Origin: an uncultured Schlesneria sp.
Lineage (GTDB): Bacteria > Planctomycetota > Planctomycetia > Planctomycetales > Planctomycetaceae
Direction: 5' to 3'
DNA length: 57,379 bases
Assembly (NCBI GenBank): GCA_903840265.1
Contig: CAIMFH010000016.1
Location: 1 to 57,379, forward strand
How positions within the stretch are numbered: position 1 is the first letter of the stretch; each line of letters opens with the position of its first letter. This document shows positions 1 through 8,939 of the stretch, piece by piece. The notes under the pieces were generated by a model that ran no database searches, was not told the origin of the DNA, and saw nothing but the letters and a program-made list of their open reading frames with translations. Both the position numbers and the translations under genes were made by a program.

Positions 1-226
1 GCAGCAAATATTTGCGTCGCAAGAACCTCTCCCCCGTCAACCGAATCGTCGCCCAGATGCCCTCATTTAGGAACCAAAAAGCATCTTTGTTTGAGTGATT
101 TAGGAAAAAAATTGGCCATTGCTTGTCCAGAGATTGACTGGTACCACCGGGAATCCACATCTTTGGGAGCTTATTCGCTCCCTGCAGTGCATCGTGCAAT
201 TCTTAGTTTTTCCTTAAGGAGTTCCC

Positions 227-1290
227 ATGAGAACTGAGCCCAAGGTTTCCAGTCCGCAACAGCAACGATCAGGTTTCACATTGATTGAGTTGCTGGTTGT
301 CATCGCCATCATTGCAGTGCTGATCGCGCTGCTCTTGCCCGCCGTTCAGCAGGCGCGTGAGTCGGCTCGCCGAACTCAGTGTAAAACAATCTGAAGCAAC
401 TGGGCCTTGCGGTCCACAATTTCCACGACGTGCGCAATGGTCTTCCGCCATACATGCTTGGCGACGGTTACCTCAGCTTCTGGGGGATTCTCCTGCCATT
501 TCTCGACAACGCCAACTTGTACAACTCGATTGATCTCACGCAACCAGTGACGAGCACCACCGCCGTCAACAACGGGATCATCAACAACAATGTCATCGGT
601 ACCAATGCGGCAACTGTCGGCAAAGCGTCGCTGCCAGCGTATCACTGCCCAAGCCGCCGTGGCTCCGACGTGAGTACCGGTGGACGGTATGCCTCAATGT
701 CTGGCCCGACGGGAGACTACGCCGTTGTGATCTGGTATGCCAACGATGGAAACGGAACTCAGCAGGGGACGAATTCCAACGACAGCTGGTGGAACTTGCA
801 TGGCCGGGGTCTCGATCAAAACCTTTTTAGCGCCATTAGAACGGCAACGGTTGTCGACCCGGCGACCAGTAACCGCGTGTTTAGCGGTTTGGGTAACACC
901 ACCAACGGCTGGGCTCCTCGCGATTCATTCGCGAAGATCACCGATGGAACTAGTAATACGATCATCATCGGCGAAAAGCACATTACCCAGAACGAAATTG
1001 GGAAGTGCTGCGATAACGGAGATTACGCCGACGGAAACATCTATTATCAAGTTGGTAACTGGGGCGAATACACGGTCGGTCGTCAAATCCGCGGATCCGT
1101 TCCGTTTGCTCCGTACAAGACTTATCCGGATTCCGCAGCGCAAACGACGGCATTCGGAAGCTGGCACGACGGAATGGCTCAGTTCCTACTGGCCGACGGG
1201 TCTGTTCGAGCGATCAGCAGCAATATCGACACCAATCTGTTCCGTAATCTCGGTCATGCCAGCGATGGCAACGTGATTGGCGATTTCTAA
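227..1290 (+). pseudogene. DUF1559 prepilin-like secreted protein, broken by a single-base frameshift
   Basis: The ATG at 227 follows a strong ribosome-binding site (AAGGAG, 216-221). The first frame encodes a type IV prepilin-like N-terminus ([20 protein letters not shown]) and the DUF1559 signature through RRTQCK, then stops at 392-394. The rest (NNLKQLGLA-like start, then the C-terminal SWHDGMAQFLLADGS block and GNVIGDF end) continues in the next frame to 1290. The normal text at the junction is [10 protein letters not shown]. Here the A-run near 383-386 is one base short, so restoring one A rebuilds a protein of about 354 residues. Family function is unknown; members are exported through a prepilin-type signal. 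This is either a recent null mutation or a homopolymer sequencing error. The intact downstream frame favours a recent event or an error. A lipoprotein gene follows, as at the other DUF1559 locus near 50-51.6 kb. Confidence 0.85.
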
Positions 1291-1319
1291 ACCCGATCAG
1301 CATCGGTGCGATTTTATCG

Positions 1320-1365
1320 GCGGCAGGTTATCAGCCATTCTGTGCGATGACCTGCCGCATTTTAT
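1320..1365 (+). terminator. Stem-loop between the DUF1559 and lipoprotein genes
   Basis: Positions 1320-1332 and 1346-1358 form a 13-base stem (one G-U pair) around a 13-base loop, followed by ATTTTATT. It begins 29 bases after the DUF1559 stop. It could be an intrinsic terminator or an attenuator that lowers expression of the downstream lipoprotein, CRTAC1 and TPR genes relative to DUF1559. Confidence 0.55.
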
Positions 1366-1405
1366 TAACTCAATGTTTGGCAATACGCCCATGAGGATTT
1401 TCAAG

Positions 1406-1831
1406 ATGAGTAACAATCAAAGAATCGCAGCAGCGATCTGTTCGACATTCGTGCTGCTTGCCACCATCGGATGCGGTGGCGGTGGGTTTCAACCTGTCTC
1501 GGGCACGGTTTCGATCAAGGGCGGAAAGCCCTTGACCAAGGGCATGGTTCGGTTCACGAAGGTCGATACCGGCAAGGCGACATCTGCGGTTGGCGACATC
1601 GACGCTCAAGGCAATTTCCAATTGAGCAGTGTCAGCAAGAATGACGGTGCGTTGCCCGGCGACTACACCGTAACACTGTCGGGGACGGAAATTGGCGGCG
1701 GATACGACAAACCAGGAGAACCGCAAGTGAAACCTGCCGCCGACAAATACGACACCGACAAGACCACGGATCTCAAATTCACAGTAAAGCCTGGCAAGAA
1801 TGTCGCTAAACTTGAACTCGACCCGAAATAG
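1406..1831 (+). CDS. Small lipoprotein, carboxypeptidase-regulatory/transthyretin-like fold
   Basis: A protein of 141 residues with a lipoprotein signal peptide (hydrophobic segment then LLATIGCGGGG, the Cys being the lipid site). The mature part has the pattern of the small planctomycete lipoproteins often found after DUF1559 genes: VSGTVSIKGGKPLTKGMVRF, a central DAQGNF turn, GDYTVTL and a C-terminal LKFTVKPGKN strand. This predicts one beta-sandwich domain of the carboxypeptidase regulatory-like type. ATG 1406 is preferred because GAGG lies 9-10 bases upstream; an in-frame ATG at 1391 is the alternative. Its 3' end overlaps the CRTAC1 gene by 32 bases, implying coupled translation. Probably anchored in the periplasm or outer membrane; ligand unknown. 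Confidence 0.8.
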   Translation: MSNNQRIAAAICSTFVLLATIGCGGGGFQPVSGTVSIKGGKPLTKGMVRFTKVDTGKATSAVGDIDAQGNFQLSSVSKNDGALPGDYTVTLSGTEIGGGYDKPGEPQVKPAADKYDTDKTTDLKFTVKPGKNVAKLELDPK

Positions 1832-3590
1832 CGTTCATTTTTGGCGGCCTCTCCTGGTGTTATTCGGATTCGCTGGCTGCCATCGCGAACCCACGCCCGT
1901 CGTTCCGCCAAAAGTCGAGGGGACATTCGTAACCACTGAACGGCAACCGAGCCTCGCCCGGTTGCCGTTTGAGTTTACTAAGTCCTACACCCCACGCCCG
2001 AATCAAGCCGACGATTGGTTCGAAGACATCACCGACAAGACGGGAATTCGCTTTCAATATCGAACCGGCTGCGAAGCTCGATACTACACAATCCTCGAGA
2101 GTGTCGGTGGCGGGGTCGCATTGTTCGATTATGACCTCGATGGGGATCTGGATCTCTTCTTGACCGGCGGCGGTCGAATCTCCGCCCCGCCAGTGACAGT
2201 GGGTGGGGTGACATCGGCCCTGTACAGGAACGATGGCGACTGGAATTTCACCGATGTCACCGAGTCCATCGGACTCAATCGAGACGATCTCTACACCCAT
2301 GGCACCACTGTTGGTGATTTCGATCACGACGGCTATCCCGACTTGCTGATCACTGGATATGGCGGTTGCCGCTTGTTCCGTAACGATGGCGGAAAGCGAT
2401 TTGTCGATGCGCCGATGCCGTCTGTCGGTGGTTCGCGCTGGTTCACGTCAGCCGCCTGGGGTGATTTCGACCGAGACGGCTGGGTCGATCTATTTGCCGT
2501 TTGCTACGCAGAATGGCACCTGACAGACGATGTTTGCGTTCAGCGACAGATGCAGGGGACTCGCCGCGACACATGTGCCCCCACGCGGTACGCGGGTCAG
2601 CAAAGCTGCCTGTTTCGCAACCAGGGGGATGGGACATTCGCTGAAGTCAGCAATGCTGCTGGAATTTTGCCAGGCATGCGCAGCCTGGGGATTGTCACCG
2701 CTGATCTGGATGGCGATGGATGGCTCGATTGGTTTGTCGCAAACGATGTCCAGGACAATCAACTTTATTGGGGTACCGATCAGTTACCGTTGGACGAGGG
2801 AGGCACCGTGGCCGGGGTCGCCTTCTCCGAATCCGGTGATCGAGATGGCTCGATGGGAACCGACATCGTCGACTTCGATGGTGATGGCGAACTCGATCTG
2901 TTCATCGCGAACTATGCCGGCCAAGACAATATGTTGATGCGCAGCGTCGGGGGACGCAGCTTCGTCAATGTCACGCGAGCCTCCGGCCTTTCCGCTCCCT
3001 CGCGCCGTTGGGTCAAGTTTGCGTCGCTATTCGCGGATTTCGATCTGGATGGCTGGCCCGACCTGTTCATCAGCAACGGACACGTCCTCTACGATGCTCA
3101 CGATCTACCGTACCTTCAACCGGCTCAACTTTTCCAGAATCAGCATGGAAAGCAGTTTCGCGAAGTCACGACCAATGCCGGGCCGTACTTAAGTATTCCG
3201 CATGCGGGCCGGGGCGCCGCGGTGGGGGATCTCGACAACGATGGTGCTCCGGATCTGGTCGTCATGCACCAGGATCAGCCGGTCGCCATTCTGCGAAATA
3301 AGCATCAGGCGACTCATTGGGTGCGCCTATCACTGCGAGGCAAGGCGTCAGGAATCGACCCGGTTGGTGCCAAAGTCTTTCTCCAGCAAGATGGAATCAC
3401 GATGACTTCCGTCTTCTCTGGTGGAGGCAGCTATCTATCTCACTCGGATCGCCGAGCCCTCTTCGTCACGACCAGCGATGAACCTGTCCAAGTGACAGTC
3501 GTCTGGCCAGGCGGAGCACGGGAGGTCTTTACCAATCTTGTAACGCGGACGACACATGAACTCGTCGAAGGCTCCGGACGACATCCCTGA
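1800..3590 (+). CDS. CRTAC1 family protein: FG-GAP/VCBS repeats with C-terminal ASPIC/UnbV domain
   Basis: A 596-residue secreted protein. The N-terminus has a hydrophobic segment ending in a Gly-Cys (FGFAGCHRE), suggesting a lipoprotein. The body carries at least six FG-GAP repeats with calcium-binding-type loops such as DYDLDGDLDLF, DFDHDGYPDLL, DFDRDGWVDLF, DLDGDGWLDWF, DFDGDGELDLF and DLDNDGAPDLV, predicting a beta-propeller. The last 90 or so residues match the ASPIC/UnbV domain (DPVGAKVFLQQDG to VTVVWPGGAREVF). The start overlaps the lipoprotein gene by 32 bases and the end overlaps the TPR gene by 35 bases, so the three form a translationally coupled unit. Family members are extracellular and their role in bacteria is unsettled; adhesion or ligand binding is an inference. 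Confidence 0.9.
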   Translation: MSLNLNSTRNSVHFWRPLLVLFGFAGCHREPTPVVPPKVEGTFVTTERQPSLARLPFEFTKSYTPRPNQADDWFEDITDKTGIRFQYRTGCEARYYTILESVGGGVALFDYDLDGDLDLFLTGGGRISAPPVTVGGVTSALYRNDGDWNFTDVTESIGLNRDDLYTHGTTVGDFDHDGYPDLLITGYGGCRLFRNDGGKRFVDAPMPSVGGSRWFTSAAWGDFDRDGWVDLFAVCYAEWHLTDDVCVQRQMQGTRRDTCAPTRYAGQQSCLFRNQGDGTFAEVSNAAGILPGMRSLGIVTADLDGDGWLDWFVANDVQDNQLYWGTDQLPLDEGGTVAGVAFSESGDRDGSMGTDIVDFDGDGELDLFIANYAGQDNMLMRSVGGRSFVNVTRASGLSAPSRRWVKFASLFADFDLDGWPDLFISNGHVLYDAHDLPYLQPAQLFQNQHGKQFREVTTNAGPYLSIPHAGRGAAVGDLDNDGAPDLVVMHQDQPVAILRNKHQATHWVRLSLRGKASGIDPVGAKVFLQQDGITMTSVFSGGGSYLSHSDRRALFVTTSDEPVQVTVVWPGGAREVFTNLVTRTTHELVEGSGRHP

Positions 3591-4851
3591 TTCATTGCGG
3601 TATCGCAGTGACCTTCACCACCTTGGCCTCCACCAGAAGGTTTCTACGGCTGGGCGAACGTATCGACTGCTGGCTGTTCTCGGGCTGGCCGTATTATCAA
3701 TCCCCCTGTACTGGGGCTATCTGAAGTTTCAGGAATATCAAGGGAAAACTCAGTTGGTCGCCGCTCGCCAGTTGTTGGACGAATTGCTGTTCGAGCCAGC
3801 CGGCCCCGCCTGGAACGCGAAGGCCAATCGTGTGGAAACACTGTTAAAGTCGGTCGCCGCGTCGTCAAACAAGCCTTCGGCGAACATCCTGCTGGCAACG
3901 CTCCGCGGCCAACCGGGATTTCGACCAGTCGTGCAGGATGTCCTCTCCACCAATGGGGTCAACTGTAACTCGGCGGACATCGCAATTTCCGCGCTATTGC
4001 TACTTCGGGGCGGCGAGCTTTCGCTGGCGGACAAGCTTGCCACACTTGCATTGAAACGGGGCGACGAGCCAGCCCGAGCACTGCGAGCCGCGACCATCAT
4101 TGACTATCAACTCGGACGAGACGAAGGCGTCGTCAATCATGCGACTGCCTGGTCGAAGATCGCTCCCGACGAAGTGTTACCCTGGCAATACCTGGCCTAC
4201 GTGGCCGAGGATCGGGGATTCTGGAGCGATGCCATTATTGCTCTTAGAAAGCAGATTGCGCTGATGTCGGGCAACTCATCCCCGGAACGCCGACGCCTGG
4301 TCACGCACCTCATTAAAGTCGGCGATGTCGCTGAATCGCGACGCGAATTTATCATCCTGTCAACAAGCGTTCCTCTCGAGCCCAAGGACAGCCTTTCGCT
4401 ATTAGAAGCGAAGCTGCTGTTTCTCGAAGGAAATCTCGCCGAGGCCGAACGAATACTGCTTGAGGCACGATACTCGCCCGCAGAGCGGGTCGATGCGATC
4501 GTACTGCAGTCCACGATCCTGTTGGATCGGTCGGAAACCGACAAGGCGATTCCCCTGCTGCGAGAGTGCGTCAAAGACGCCCCGGCCAATCAGGACGCTC
4601 ATTACCTCCTGGGCCAGGCTCTCTCACGCACCGGGCATTTGGACGAAGCTCGATCGCAAATGGAGACCCACCGGAAGCTGCTCGACTTGAAAGTGCGCAT
4701 TAACTCACTCGAACGCCAGGCTGGACACGAACCCGCCAACGTCGAAGTCCGCCAAACCCTGTCGCAACTCTACAACCAAATCGGCCTCACCGAGCAAGCC
4801 AAACTTTGGCAAGACGCCGCCAACACCGCCCAGCAGTCTCGTTCGAGATAA
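3556..4851 (+). CDS. Membrane-anchored tetratricopeptide repeat protein
   Basis: A 431-residue protein. About 35 hydrophilic residues precede one transmembrane segment (LLAVLGLAVLSIPLYWGYL). The remainder is helical TPR-like: paired helices such as DAIIALRKQIALM, AEAERILLEARYSP, KAIPLLRECVKDAPANQDAH and YLLGQALSRTGHLDEARSQM. The topology implies a periplasmic TPR domain. The ATG lies 35 bases inside the end of the CRTAC1 gene, a tight overlap that points to co-translation and probably to a shared complex. TPR domains bind partner proteins; here the natural candidate partner is the CRTAC1 protein. No catalytic motif was seen. Confidence 0.85.
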   Translation: MNSSKAPDDIPDSLRYRSDLHHLGLHQKVSTAGRTYRLLAVLGLAVLSIPLYWGYLKFQEYQGKTQLVAARQLLDELLFEPAGPAWNAKANRVETLLKSVAASSNKPSANILLATLRGQPGFRPVVQDVLSTNGVNCNSADIAISALLLLRGGELSLADKLATLALKRGDEPARALRAATIIDYQLGRDEGVVNHATAWSKIAPDEVLPWQYLAYVAEDRGFWSDAIIALRKQIALMSGNSSPERRRLVTHLIKVGDVAESRREFIILSTSVPLEPKDSLSLLEAKLLFLEGNLAEAERILLEARYSPAERVDAIVLQSTILLDRSETDKAIPLLRECVKDAPANQDAHYLLGQALSRTGHLDEARSQMETHRKLLDLKVRINSLERQAGHEPANVEVRQTLSQLYNQIGLTEQAKLWQDAANTAQQSRSR

Positions 4852-5197
4852 CGCCAAATGGAACGCTGCCTTCGTTGGCGGTCTTCGATCTGCCTGTCAC
4901 CCAAAAATCGTCAAGTCCCGACAGACCGTGTTCCGACATAGATGAACTGAGCCCTGTCACCGCAGCATTCAGTACGCTTTCAGGCGTATCGAGCGACAAG
5001 AACACTGGAAACTGCCGCCGAGTCACGACAGAATAAGCCCCCATCACATCGTCATCTCGCTTCAATAAATCCAATTCGAATTCCGAAATACTGCACAACG
5101 TTGTGGCTGCTGATTCGCAAACACATCACGAAGTAACTCGGGAGCCTCCTCGAGAAATTCATACGACCGATTCTGAGTGTCATGGGGAACCGCTCCG
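4852..5197. other. Intergenic region, no convincing gene
   Basis: This stretch of 346 bases has only weak open frames. One minus-strand frame (about 4787-5098, TTG start) reads fairly protein-like in its N-terminal half, with an acidic start and a LDDFWVTGRSK stretch, but it overlaps the end of the TPR gene and has no ribosome-binding site. It may be a decayed gene. No terminator hairpin was found directly after the TPR stop. Confidence 0.4.
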
Positions 5198-5695
5198 ATG
5201 CGTGAATTCCTACACAGTTGGAACCGCCAGACAGGCTGTGTCACGTTGGTGATGGCACTCGCCGTCACGGGGGCGTGGGTGCGTAGCCTCTGTTGCTATG
5301 ACCACGTTGATTTCGCTATCGGCGATCGACAGCACATCATCTACTCGTTGAATGGCGCGGTCTCCTGTTGGTCGTGGGATTTGACCGGGGATCGGGCGAC
5401 GCGCAGGACAAACGGCTGGGGATCAATGTTCATCCCCGTAGGGGGAGCTTTCTCCGGGACGACGTTGACCCCGGCCCAATACCGGCCTGCCAGTACTTCT
5501 CTGCAGTACTGGACCATCGCCATTCCGCTGACGATCGTCTCTGCCGTTTTGCTCCTGATACAGCCCAGGCGACTTTCATCGTCAATTGCGATTCTTCTGC
5601 GCTCGCATTGCGTAAGTGAACATCGCCGCATCGTCACGGGAAACCGAAATCCGCTGCTGCGCCTCGTGGATCCCGCAGCAACACTTGTTGATTGA
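5198..5695 (+). CDS. Small membrane protein, unknown function
   Basis: A 165-residue protein with one transmembrane helix near the N-terminus (after MREFLHSWNRQTG) and another at about residues 105-125 (YWTIAIPLTIVSAVLLLIQP followed by RR). The segment between them would lie on one side of the membrane. The plan, with a short Trp-rich start, an N-terminal helix, a 75-90 residue loop and a second helix ending in a Pro-Arg/Lys cluster, is shared with the gene at 20886-21374. ATG 5198 is chosen over the upstream GTG at 5177 because GGGGA precedes it at suitable spacing. The C-terminal 40 residues have a different composition. No function can be assigned. Confidence 0.6.
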   Translation: MREFLHSWNRQTGCVTLVMALAVTGAWVRSLCCYDHVDFAIGDRQHIIYSLNGAVSCWSWDLTGDRATRRTNGWGSMFIPVGGAFSGTTLTPAQYRPASTSLQYWTIAIPLTIVSAVLLLIQPRRLSSSIAILLRSHCVSEHRRIVTGNRNPLLRLVDPAATLVD

Positions 5696-5758
5696 TGCAG
5701 CGCTGCTGACGACTCGCTGTCGTAACGACTATGGCACTAGATCTACAGAACAGCCCGT

Positions 5759-5789
5759 GTGAATTTCACAATTCACGTGTTCATGAACA
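5759..5789. promoter_or_regulatory. Two adjacent palindromes upstream of the BBP7 barrel gene
   Basis: GTGAATT (5759-5765) pairs with AATTCAC (5770-5776) around a TCAC centre. The next bases, 5778-5789 (TGTTCATGAACA), are a perfect 12-bp palindrome. They lie about 145 bases before the chosen BBP7 start, where a promoter would be expected. Two tandem dyads suit a dimeric transcription factor. The factor is unknown. Confidence 0.4.
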
Positions 5790-5935
5790 TGGCGAATCGA
5801 TTGCCGGTACTTTAACGGCAGCGGCAGCGCAGATAATTCTCGCGCTGGATATTGACGATCCACTTGCGGTGTAAAGTGGTTGGTATCAATAGCCGCTTCG
5901 GCACTTGCTGCCGGAGATCATTCATCAGGGCCCGT

Positions 5936-7051
5936 ATGCGATCCCTCGCTCGCTTCTTTGCGGTTTCATCGTTGGTGGCAGGACAATTCACCGCAGCGAT
6001 CAGTTTCGCGGAGTCACGTCCCGAGGAAGTCTTCAATAACGAACCCGGCAGTGTGGCGGCATTGGCTCCCGCCAAAGGCGTCGCGCCCGTTCAATTGACG
6101 CAGTACCAAGGCAACTTCTTCAATCCGTCAAACGACCTCGAAGACGTTTTTGAATCCAACAGTACTGCTGCTGGCGGGCAACTGTGGACTGCTCGCATCG
6201 GAGCGATCTTCCTGAATCGCGGTGGTCCGCAGCATACCACCATGGTGACCGACGGAGGTGGCAGCCCGCTGCTGCAATCAGGACAATACGATTTCAGTGT
6301 CCCCTGGGGCGGCGAAATCGACGTGATTCGCCATAATCTCAATGGCTCGGGATGGGGATTGGAAGGTCGCTATTTTGGAGTCGGCAATTTCCAGGCAAGC
6401 ACCGCCGCCACCTACGATACTGGTGCTCTTGTCCCTTATATCAATCCGCTCGGAGCAGCAGGGTATTCTCCGACCACGATGAACTCCTCGTATACCGCCA
6501 GCAACCTGTTGAACTTCGAATTGAATGCGCGCAAGCAGGTCAACTCCGATCTGCAACTGCTCGTTGGATTTCGCTATTTCGGATTCAACGAAGGGGTGGG
6601 AATCAACCTCGCCAGCGATCCGTTCTCGTATTACTCAACACATCAGATCGGTGCCACCAACCATCTGTACGGTGCCCAGATCGGAGCCGACAAGCGACTC
6701 TGGCAACATGGCAGATTCCAGTTGGAAGGGATCGTGAAAGCAGGCCTCTACGGCAATCAGTCCGGCAACAGTACTCAGGTCTTCGTGCAAGACGAAGTGG
6801 GAACGGCCTACAGCACTTCGGCCAGCCAGACCCGAGCCTCATTCCTCGGTGAAATTGGATTGGCCGGCCTCTACAAACTAACCGATCACCTCGCCTTCCG
6901 AGCCACCTATCAAGCCTTCTGGCTCGAAGGGGTCGCTTTAGCCTCGAACCAGATCGGGACATCTGATCCTCTCAACGGAGTCGCTTCCGTCAACAACAGC
7001 AGCGGAGCCGTCTTCCACGGTGGCTTCCTGGGCTTGGAATACACCCGCTGA
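5936..7051 (+). CDS. BBP7 family outer-membrane beta-barrel protein
   Basis: A 371-residue protein with a Sec-type signal peptide (MRSLARFFAVSSLVAGQFTA, cleavage likely near the following AISFAES). After a linker, the mature part alternates aromatic and polar residues typical of outer-membrane strands: WTARIGAIFLNRG, GGEIDVIRHN, GWGLEGRYFGVGNF, LLNFELNARKQV, LQLLVGFRYFGFNEGV, LYGAQIGADKRLW, FQLEGIVKAGLYGN, LAFRATYQAFWLEGVAL and a terminal FHGGFLGLEYTR ending in an aromatic-Arg. This is the pattern of the planctomycete BBP7 barrels. ATG 5936 is preferred over an upstream frame start at 5852 because the signal peptide begins there and AGGG precedes it. Probable outer-membrane surface or pore protein; substrate unknown. 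Confidence 0.85.
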   Translation: MRSLARFFAVSSLVAGQFTAAISFAESRPEEVFNNEPGSVAALAPAKGVAPVQLTQYQGNFFNPSNDLEDVFESNSTAAGGQLWTARIGAIFLNRGGPQHTTMVTDGGGSPLLQSGQYDFSVPWGGEIDVIRHNLNGSGWGLEGRYFGVGNFQASTAATYDTGALVPYINPLGAAGYSPTTMNSSYTASNLLNFELNARKQVNSDLQLLVGFRYFGFNEGVGINLASDPFSYYSTHQIGATNHLYGAQIGADKRLWQHGRFQLEGIVKAGLYGNQSGNSTQVFVQDEVGTAYSTSASQTRASFLGEIGLAGLYKLTDHLAFRATYQAFWLEGVALASNQIGTSDPLNGVASVNNSSGAVFHGGFLGLEYTR

Positions 7052-7113
7052 TCATTGACCAATTGCTTCCACCCTCGTCATTGGCGTTCCGCGCCACCAT
7101 TCTTTTCTCCCTT

Positions 7114-7141
7114 CGTCATTCCCGCGCAGGCGGGAATCCGG
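7114..7141. repeat. Short palindromic repeat of the ATTCCCGC...GCGGGAAT type
   Basis: ATTCCCGC (7118-7125) pairs perfectly with GCGGGAAT (7130-7137) around a 4-base loop. This CGTCATTCCCGC(N)GCGGGAATCC type of sequence is a dispersed element found in many unrelated bacterial genomes. It lies about 65 bases after the BBP7 stop and may help end that transcript, although no T-run follows. Confidence 0.7.
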
Positions 7142-7253
7142 TCTGATTGATGGCCCTCAACCAATTTTCGTGGGCCGTCATCAATCGATAGCTTCGTCCT
7201 CCTTCGCGGCACGGATCGCGACCTTGCCGTATCTGACTCTTCGCCCCTGACAA

Positions 7254-7466
7254 CTACGGTTCCATCTGCGCCCCACTGGTCGGAGTGCCTAATGGTTCCG
7301 CTTTAGCCGATTCGTCACCGGTTTCAACGCTCGCGTCTGGCTTCACGTCATAGTGCCGCGCATTCTCAGGATGCTCAGACCAGCCACTTCCTGTCCACCA
7401 CTCGCAGAGCGTCTCACTGGCACGTTGAATCACATAGTCGTTTGGCGTTGGAATTGTGTCGAGCAT
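7254..7466 (-). CDS. Small hypothetical protein
   Basis: A 70-residue frame on the minus strand. A GAGAAGAG sequence sits 6-7 bases before its ATG, a good ribosome-binding site, and the residue composition is protein-like rather than shadow-like: TPNDYVIQRASETLCEWWTG followed by SGWSEHPENARHY, then an acidic, Ala/Gly-rich tail. No signal peptide or membrane segment is seen. It does not lie opposite another gene. I do not recognise the family, and the evidence is only the start context and composition. Confidence 0.5.
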   Translation of the reverse strand: MLDTIPTPNDYVIQRASETLCEWWTGSGWSEHPENARHYDVKPDASVETGDESAKAEPLGTPTSGAQMEP

Positions 7467-7934
7467 TTTGATCTCTTCTCAAAAAAGGGATTTAACAGCG
7501 AGTCGATTTTGATTGACGCCCGACCAATGAGGTCATGGCAAGATCACATTTCGTGGGTGGAATGAACTTGGCTAAGGACGAACACCGCCCGAATGCAACT
7601 CCGCAAATCTCGTGACAATCAAATGGCGTAACTTTATCTGGTCCCTGTGGTGGCGCGGGTTCAGCCCTTACGAAGTAGTTCAGCCAGGCCACTGTTCGGC
7701 CGCTTCGGTCAAGCAGCGCTCACCGCGCATCGACCGATGAAGTCACGCTTCCGTCGTCGTTGCCCCAACTGTCGAAGCCCGCCACACTCAAGCCCTCGCG
7801 GCGTCCATCAGTTAATGGCTTCATTGAGCGTGCGACTGTACCTTGGCTGGGCATTTGCAACTGAACAGACCTACCGTTCCTTTCCGCCAGCAACGCGCAA
7901 TGAAATTCACATACTTCCCATAGAAAGACCACGC
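7467..7934. other. Intergenic region before the SDR gene
   Basis: No convincing gene is visible in these 468 bases. An in-frame extension of the SDR frame to 7647 is rich in Arg, Pro and Ser and does not look like protein, so the SDR start is placed at 7935. No clear promoter or hairpin was identified. Confidence 0.4.
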
Positions 7935-8723
7935 ATGTTTCAGTACCAAGGAAAGACCGCACTCATCACCGGCGCCTCTTCAGGAATAGGGGCTGCGTTC
8001 GTGCATGCATTGGCGGCGCGAGGCATGTCGGTCATTCTGGTGGCGCGGTCAGAAGAAGGGATGAATTCGCTGGCTGCCGAAGTCAAACAGAAGCATCAAG
8101 TCCAGACGCACGTGATTGCCGCTGATTTGAGCCAATTGGATGCGGCATCCAAGATCGGCCAGATCGTCGCCGAACGTGGTTTGACCGTGGACTTGCTCAT
8201 TAACAATGCCGGATTCATGACGCACGGACCCTTCGAATCGATTGATCCCGCGAGTGAAACGAACGAAGTGATGGTGAACATCGCCTCCGTCGTTGGACTG
8301 ACTCACACGTTCCTGCCCGGAATGCTCGCGCGTCGGGCAGGGGGCGTCATCAACGTCGCCTCGGTCGCCGGATTCCAACCCATCCCCTATCTGGCGGTGT
8401 ACGCGGCCAGCAAAGCCTTCGTCATCTCATTCTCAGTAGCGCTCTGGGAAGAATGCCGAGACCGAAACGTCTGCGTCATGGGCCTATGTCCAGGGACCAC
8501 GTCCACCGAACTCTTCGATCGGGCGTCCGCCCCAGAAGCGGCTTTAGGAAAACCGCGTACCGCCCAACAGGTCGTAACAACAGCACTCAATGGCTTGGAC
8601 AAAAAACGCAGCCTGATCGTCGACGGCCTGAAGAATAGGTTACTCAGCCTCGGCCCGAGACTAATCCCCCGCTGGTTCGCCGCCCAATGTGCCGGAAAAG
8701 CCGTGAAGTCCAAGACGAAATGA
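7935..8723 (+). CDS. Short-chain dehydrogenase/reductase (classical SDR)
   Basis: A 262-residue NAD(P)-dependent oxidoreductase of the classical SDR type. TGASSGIG (about residues 11-18) is the dinucleotide-binding glycine motif, an Asp-Leu after the fourth strand (VIAADLSQ) fits cofactor binding, NNAG lies near residues 89-92, and the catalytic Tyr156 and Lys160 sit in YAASK, with the catalytic Ser in the preceding NVASVAG strand. The Arg at the end of the second strand (ILVARSEE) suggests an NADP preference. The length is normal. ATG 7935 is chosen because the fold begins directly after it. The substrate cannot be read from the sequence. It appears to be transcribed alone. Confidence 0.92.
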   Translation: MFQYQGKTALITGASSGIGAAFVHALAARGMSVILVARSEEGMNSLAAEVKQKHQVQTHVIAADLSQLDAASKIGQIVAERGLTVDLLINNAGFMTHGPFESIDPASETNEVMVNIASVVGLTHTFLPGMLARRAGGVINVASVAGFQPIPYLAVYAASKAFVISFSVALWEECRDRNVCVMGLCPGTTSTELFDRASAPEAALGKPRTAQQVVTTALNGLDKKRSLIVDGLKNRLLSLGPRLIPRWFAAQCAGKAVKSKTK

Positions 8724-8783
8724 GCTTCCCAAGTAGGGTGCCGTGAAGTCTTCGAAACGCACCTCCCAATCAATCCAGGTGAG

Positions 8784-8804
8784 CCGCGCTGCGTCAGCAC
8801 GCGG
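8784..8804. repeat. Short hairpin downstream of the SDR gene
   Basis: CCGCG-CTG pairs with CAG-(CA)-CGCGG around a CGT loop, an 8-pair stem with a 2-base bulge. It lies about 60 bases after the SDR stop and before the antitoxin-like gene. It may be a terminator without a T-run or a dispersed repeat. Confidence 0.4.
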
Positions 8805-8939
8805 ACCCGATGAACACGCGACTCTGAATCAAACTTGCGCCCTGGGCCGCTTCGTTCCTGGTTGTAGCGTGATGACTCCGCGAAAGTGTATAGTCATCAA
8901 CTGACATTCCCGCTCCAGTTTCGCTTTCGACCACGTTCC

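Noticed and set aside
4787-5098. Minus-strand frame of 103 codons after the TPR gene
   Set aside because: Only partly protein-like, TTG start, no ribosome-binding site, and it overlaps the TPR gene. At best a decayed gene; kept as a note only.
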